From Alistipes montrealensis (GTDB taxonomy: Bacteria; Bacteroidota; Bacteroidia; Bacteroidales; Rikenellaceae): a stretch of 64,000 nucleotides of DNA. The stretch covers positions 109,630 to 173,629 of the forward strand of contig NZ_JAGYXY010000004.1 in assembly GCF_018362775.1 (NCBI RefSeq), read 5' to 3'. The notes under the pieces are model-generated. The model worked only from the letters and a program-made list of their open reading frames with translations. It made no database searches and was not told the origin of the DNA. The position numbers were made by a program, and so were the translations under genes. Below, in pieces: positions 60,185 to 64,000 of the stretch (the stretch's first letter is position 1; each line of letters starts with the position of its first letter).

Positions 60185-62104
60185 TTACCATCCCGGATTC
60201 TGTACCAGGTTTTTGTTGCTGGAAATATTTTCCGCATCGATCGGATAAAGATAGTGTTTTTGTTCGAATATTTTGGAAGTTTCGATCGACGGCATGATCG
60301 TAAGGTAACTGTCGTACGGCTGCACGTTGGCCGTCGTGAAGCCTGTGGGGAAGCAGTTCCAGCGCTTCGAAGGTTCGGCGAACGTCAGGTGGGCGATTTT
60401 CCACCGCCGGGCGTCGAAGTAACGGTGTCCCTCGAACATCAGTTCGATCGTCCGCTCTTGGCGGATAATTTCCCGGTAATCTTTTCCGGCAATGCCTTTC
60501 CAGGCATCGTCGATCCGCGGGACTCCGACCCGGTCGCGGATATCGTCCATGTATTGCAGGGCCAGTCCGCCGAGTGTCCCGTAATATTCGACATACGCCT
60601 CGGCGTAGTTCAGGTAGAGTTCCGTCATCCGGATGTGCGGCCATGCGTAGTCGATACGGCCTGCGGAGATCGAATTGTTCGGGAAATACGAATTCGGATG
60701 CACGGTTTTCTTTACGAGATAGCCGTTGATTGTCTGCATGTCGCGGTTCGGATCGTTACCCATCGTCAGCTTGGTCGTCGGATGTTTTTCGCCCATGCGC
60801 AGGTAGAGGGTGTAGTTGCCCCGGAGTTCGTAATTGTGGGCCCTGTCGTAGGCGATGTCCGCATAGAACCGGGTTTCGCGCCCCAGGTGCATCTTGGCGG
60901 TCCACTCCCCGTATTCGTCCTGGACCGGGTCGTACCGATGCGGATAGTCGAATTCCGGGTCTTTGTCGATCGGAAGTCCGTTCTTCGTCAGGAAGGTTTC
61001 GACCATGCGGAACGACGGCGAAACCCCGCCGTAGGGAACGCTCACGGAGTTGTTCGTGAGTCCGCGGATCGCATACATCTGCTGGCTGTTTACCGGACTC
61101 CGGGAGTCGACCCAGATCATGTCCGGGTTATCCGAAATTTCGCGGGGAAGCGTCGTGATCATATTCCGGGCTGTCTGGTAGGCGGCCTCGGCCGGCGTGA
61201 GCGATCCGTCCGATTTGAATCGGAATAATTTGTAGCCCTCCTTTTCGGCGGCGGCGATCGCTTCGGCAGCCGCATCGAGTGCCGTCTTCCACTTCTCTTT
61301 GTCGTAAGTCTGGCTGATGAGTTGCTCCCGGTTCTTGTTCTTGAAGTCGGCGTAGTATTCCGAATTGCCGTTGAAAAGCGGACTGGCGGCATAAAGCAGC
61401 ATCCGAGATTTGATTGCCAGGGCGGCGACATAGTTGGCGCGGCCCATGTCCAGCGCCGAGTAAGCCCGCGTGGCCTTCAATTCGCCGGCCGCTTCGTCGA
61501 ATCTTTTTGCAATCCAGCTAACGCATTCGTCATAGGGCCTCCGGGTCGGATAATAGACCTCTTCCGGGGCGTCGTTGGGGACAATGCCGCCAACGAGACA
61601 GATGGGACCGTAAAGCCGCAGGAGCGAATAGTGGAGATAGGCGATCAGGAATCTTGCTTCGGCTTTCCATCGCGCCTTTTCGCCGTCGCTGGCGTTGGGA
61701 ACATCGTCTACCATGTCGATAAAGGTGTAGCATTGCCGAATGCCTCCGTAGAGGTCATAAGCGGCGCAGCGCGAGGGTTGTTTTTTGCTTTTGTGGTGCG
61801 ACCAGTAGTTATACAACGGCTCCGCAGCCGATATCTGTCCCGTATGGGGAGCTTTGGCCCAGTGCCAGTCGGTTCCCCATTGGGAGGTGAGGGCCACTTC
61901 GTCCCCGGCGCCCCATATCTGCGGTTCGCCGTTGAAGTCGTTCGAAGCGGGCAGGTAGCCGTAGCATCCGTACAGGAATTTTTCCGCAGAGGTCCTGTCT
62001 TCGAAAACCTCCTGGAGCGTTCCTTTCTTTTCCGGTTCCAGGTCCAGGTAACTGCATCCGGCCAGCACGAGGCAGAGCGATATTAGTAGATATTGCGGTT
62101 TCAT
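60185..62104 (-). CDS. SusD/RagB-family outer-membrane lipoprotein
   Basis: The 639-residue lipoprotein (lipobox Cys17) begins SYLDLEPEKKGTLQEVFEDR after the Cys and has the C-terminal ERTIELMFEGHRYFDARRWK segment of the family. It is the partner of the SusC encoded 12 bases upstream and should bind the galactoside glycan attacked by the GH110-like and GH2 enzymes of the locus. Confidence 0.95.
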   Translation of the reverse strand: MKPQYLLISLCLVLAGCSYLDLEPEKKGTLQEVFEDRTSAEKFLYGCYGYLPASNDFNGEPQIWGAGDEVALTSQWGTDWHWAKAPHTGQISAAEPLYNYWSHHKSKKQPSRCAAYDLYGGIRQCYTFIDMVDDVPNASDGEKARWKAEARFLIAYLHYSLLRLYGPICLVGGIVPNDAPEEVYYPTRRPYDECVSWIAKRFDEAAGELKATRAYSALDMGRANYVAALAIKSRMLLYAASPLFNGNSEYYADFKNKNREQLISQTYDKEKWKTALDAAAEAIAAAEKEGYKLFRFKSDGSLTPAEAAYQTARNMITTLPREISDNPDMIWVDSRSPVNSQQMYAIRGLTNNSVSVPYGGVSPSFRMVETFLTKNGLPIDKDPEFDYPHRYDPVQDEYGEWTAKMHLGRETRFYADIAYDRAHNYELRGNYTLYLRMGEKHPTTKLTMGNDPNRDMQTINGYLVKKTVHPNSYFPNNSISAGRIDYAWPHIRMTELYLNYAEAYVEYYGTLGGLALQYMDDIRDRVGVPRIDDAWKGIAGKDYREIIRQERTIELMFEGHRYFDARRWKIAHLTFAEPSKRWNCFPTGFTTANVQPYDSYLTIMPSIETSKIFEQKHYLYPIDAENISSNKNLVQNPGW

Positions 62105-62116
62105 AATTGTCGATCG

Positions 62117-64000
62117 TTAAAAGTTAAACTGCGCTCCGATGTTCACGATTCTCTGAAGCGGATAACGGAGTCCGTTGCCCCGGTTGTCGCTGGACGATTC
62201 CGGTTTGTTGTCATAACCGCCCAATTCCGGGTCCCAGTGTTTAAAGGGGGAGAATGTCAGCAGGTTGGCGCCCGAAACATAGACTCTCATCCATTTGAAC
62301 GAGTAGCCTATCTCGAGGTTTTTCAGGCGCAGGAAGGCGCCGTCGCGGAGCCAGTAGGAGGAGAGCACCTCCGTATTGTCGCGGCCGTCGGTATGCGAAA
62401 GGCGCGGATAAGCGGCGTCGGGATTCGGATTGTTTTCCGACCAGTAGTCCTCGGCGACGAATCCGAGTACGTTCTTGTGATAGACGCCGAACGGATGAAT
62501 GTCGTTCATGTAGATCGACACCTTTGCGATACCCTGGAAATAGACCGAGAAATCCCATCGTTTATACTTTGCCGAAAGACCGAAGCCGTATACGACCTGG
62601 GGAATATACGGATCGCCGATATAGGTCCTGTCGTATTGGTCGATCTTTTTGTCGCCGTTCAGGTCCTGATATTTGATGTCGCCCGGTTTGACGTTGGCCA
62701 TCACGGCCGACTGGTCGGGGCTGTTGTCGATATCGGCCTGGTCCTTGAATAGCCCCAGTGCAACGTAGGCCGGTCCGATCCGGTTCATCGGACCGCCGCG
62801 CTCGTACTGGTAATCCCATTCGTATTCCGGTTCGTCCCGGAACAGCAGGGTGTTTTTTGCATAGGTGAACGTACCTTTGAATGTCAGGAGAAAATCGGGA
62901 TTGAAGACGTGGTTGTATTCGAGCGAGAGGTCTACGCCCTCGTTGCGTGTCTTGCCCATGTTGGCAAACGGCGTAGCACTGCCCATGCCGACCGTCGCCG
63001 GCACTGTCTGGCGGATCAGCAGGATGCGTTCCCGGTTTTCGCGGAAGAAATCGGCGATCAGCAGGAACCGGTTGTCGAACAAGCCGAGCTCCAGTCCGAT
63101 ATTCTTTTTCAGCGAGGTTTCCCACGTGGCGTAGGGGTTGCCGTAGCGGGTTATTACCGCACCCTTCATCGAACTGTTGAATGCCGGGCCGAACGAATAG
63201 CTCTTGCCGTCCATCGTCAGGTGTGTATAGCCTTGGAAGCGTTCGCTGGTGAGCGAATTACCTACCAGGCCGTAGGAGCCGCGCAGTTTCAGCAGGCTGA
63301 CGACTTTGGTAAGCGGTTCGAAGAATTTCTCGTTGGAGATGATATAACCCAGGGCAATCGACGGGAAGAACCCGAACTTTTTCCCCTTGACGAAGTTGTC
63401 GCTGCCGTTATAGGCGAAGTTGAATTCGGTGTAATAACGCCTGTTGAAATTATAGGTCAGGCGGCCCGCTATACCCTGGTTCTTTTCGCCCAGGGCCGCG
63501 TTGTAGTTGTTGCTTGCGGGATTGTTGCGGTAGTAGCCCCGTTGCAGGTAGATGAACTGGGCGTTCACGTCGTGTTTGCCGAATTCGCGGTGGTAGTTGA
63601 GCATGATATTGGCATTCGCGAGACGGTCGCTGGAGTTCGAATTCCTTGCCACGGCGGCGTTGCTGCCGTCGGTGTTGATCGAGCGCAGGTCGTATTTATA
63701 ACTGCCGTCGTCGTTCTGTATCAGTGTATTGGGGTCTATCTCGAAATAGAATGGCGTGATGTATTTGCCGGTCGAGGTGCTGTTGAATACTTTCAGCGAA
63801 AATTGTCCCGTGACGGAAAGCCCTTTGGTGATGAAATCCAGTTTCTGGTCGAAATCGACCGTTCCCATCGAAGTCGTCCGGAACATGGCGTTGACGCCCT
63901 GCGCCAGTGACGCGTAGGGGTTGGCGAACATGTTCTGCTGGGGGCCGCCCGATTTGTTGCCGAAAGGAATGTAGTTCATCTCTTCGGTCTGCGGGAATTT
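62117..64000 (-). CDS. SusC-type TonB-dependent transporter (C-terminal part, cut by window edge)
   Basis: About 627 residues of the barrel are in the window, and the frame is open to the last base. FAYNGSDNFVKGKKFGFFPS, ALGYIISNEKFFEPL and the C-terminal RIVNIGAQFNF are typical of SusC. The N-terminal signal peptide, plug and any STN domain lie outside, so it is not known whether this locus uses a FecR/ECF pair. The Met at 63979 is internal, not a start. Confidence 0.95.
   Translation of the reverse strand, partial: KFPQTEEMNYIPFGNKSGGPQQNMFANPYASLAQGVNAMFRTTSMGTVDFDQKLDFITKGLSVTGQFSLKVFNSTSTGKYITPFYFEIDPNTLIQNDDGSYKYDLRSINTDGSNAAVARNSNSSDRLANANIMLNYHREFGKHDVNAQFIYLQRGYYRNNPASNNYNAALGEKNQGIAGRLTYNFNRRYYTEFNFAYNGSDNFVKGKKFGFFPSIALGYIISNEKFFEPLTKVVSLLKLRGSYGLVGNSLTSERFQGYTHLTMDGKSYSFGPAFNSSMKGAVITRYGNPYATWETSLKKNIGLELGLFDNRFLLIADFFRENRERILLIRQTVPATVGMGSATPFANMGKTRNEGVDLSLEYNHVFNPDFLLTFKGTFTYAKNTLLFRDEPEYEWDYQYERGGPMNRIGPAYVALGLFKDQADIDNSPDQSAVMANVKPGDIKYQDLNGDKKIDQYDRTYIGDPYIPQVVYGFGLSAKYKRWDFSVYFQGIAKVSIYMNDIHPFGVYHKNVLGFVAEDYWSENNPNPDAAYPRLSHTDGRDNTEVLSSYWLRDGAFLRLKNLEIGYSFKWMRVYVSGANLLTFSPFKHWDPELGGYDNKPESSSDNRGNGLRYPLQRIVNIGAQFNF

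Noticed and set aside
63979..63979. Start codon of the last SusC at 63979
   Set aside because: The frame stays open to the window edge, and the sequence here is mid-barrel, far from a SusC N-terminus.

Overview
The window looks like a chromosome segment of a G+C-rich gut Bacteroidales bacterium, most likely Alistipes or a close relative (Rikenellaceae). Three things point there. It carries three SusC/SusD-type outer-membrane uptake loci. Two of these begin with an ECF sigma factor and a FecR-type anti-sigma factor. Promoters follow the Bacteroidetes pattern (-7 box TAnnTTTG, -33 TTTG or TTG about 19-21 bases upstream) and start codons lack Shine-Dalgarno sequences. The genus is inferred, not proven.

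Left part (1-15.2 kb). A tRNA 3' end is followed by a possible small structured RNA. Then comes a minus-strand glycan locus: sigma factor, FecR, SusC with an STN domain, SusD, a DUF1735/discoidin-like lipoprotein and a GH27 alpha-galactosidase. A bile-acid:Na+ symporter-family protein, a small TonB-dependent receptor and an APC amino-acid transporter follow.

Middle part (15.2-33.1 kb). A second ECF/FecR/SusC/SusD operon carries no glycoside hydrolase. It encodes two large surface lipoproteins, a secreted calcineurin-like phosphoesterase and an S1/P1-type nuclease with all nine zinc ligands. The best reading is an outer-membrane system for scavenging nucleic acids or other phosphodiesters. Three copies of a dispersed, hairpin-rich element occur, one before and two after this operon. 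Next is a cobalamin riboswitch whose first downstream gene is a FISUMP-domain surface lipoprotein rather than a recognised B12 transporter.

Core block (33.1-46.9 kb). Housekeeping genes include purB, DUF4834-mlaE-mlaF, gap, DUF177-rpmF-plsX-fabH, a GT90 glycosyltransferase, a two-component system with a PepSY-like periplasmic protein, ferritin and a TIGR04076 protein. The response-regulator gene and the PepSY gene share an almost identical promoter operator: two 10-bp repeats 11 bp apart, ending 6 bp before the -7 box.

Right part (46.9-64 kb). Small operons (YqaA-GNAT-DUF5131; HsmA-like, DoxX, YjbQ) and a Crp-type regulator, an SDR enzyme, a LruC-type lipoprotein and a nucleoid-associated protein precede a third minus-strand glycan locus. 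That locus has a SusC cut by the window edge, SusD, a GH110-like alpha-1,3-galactosidase and a GH2 beta-galactosidase, which together suggest terminal alpha-galactosyl host glycans such as blood-group-B or alpha-Gal structures.
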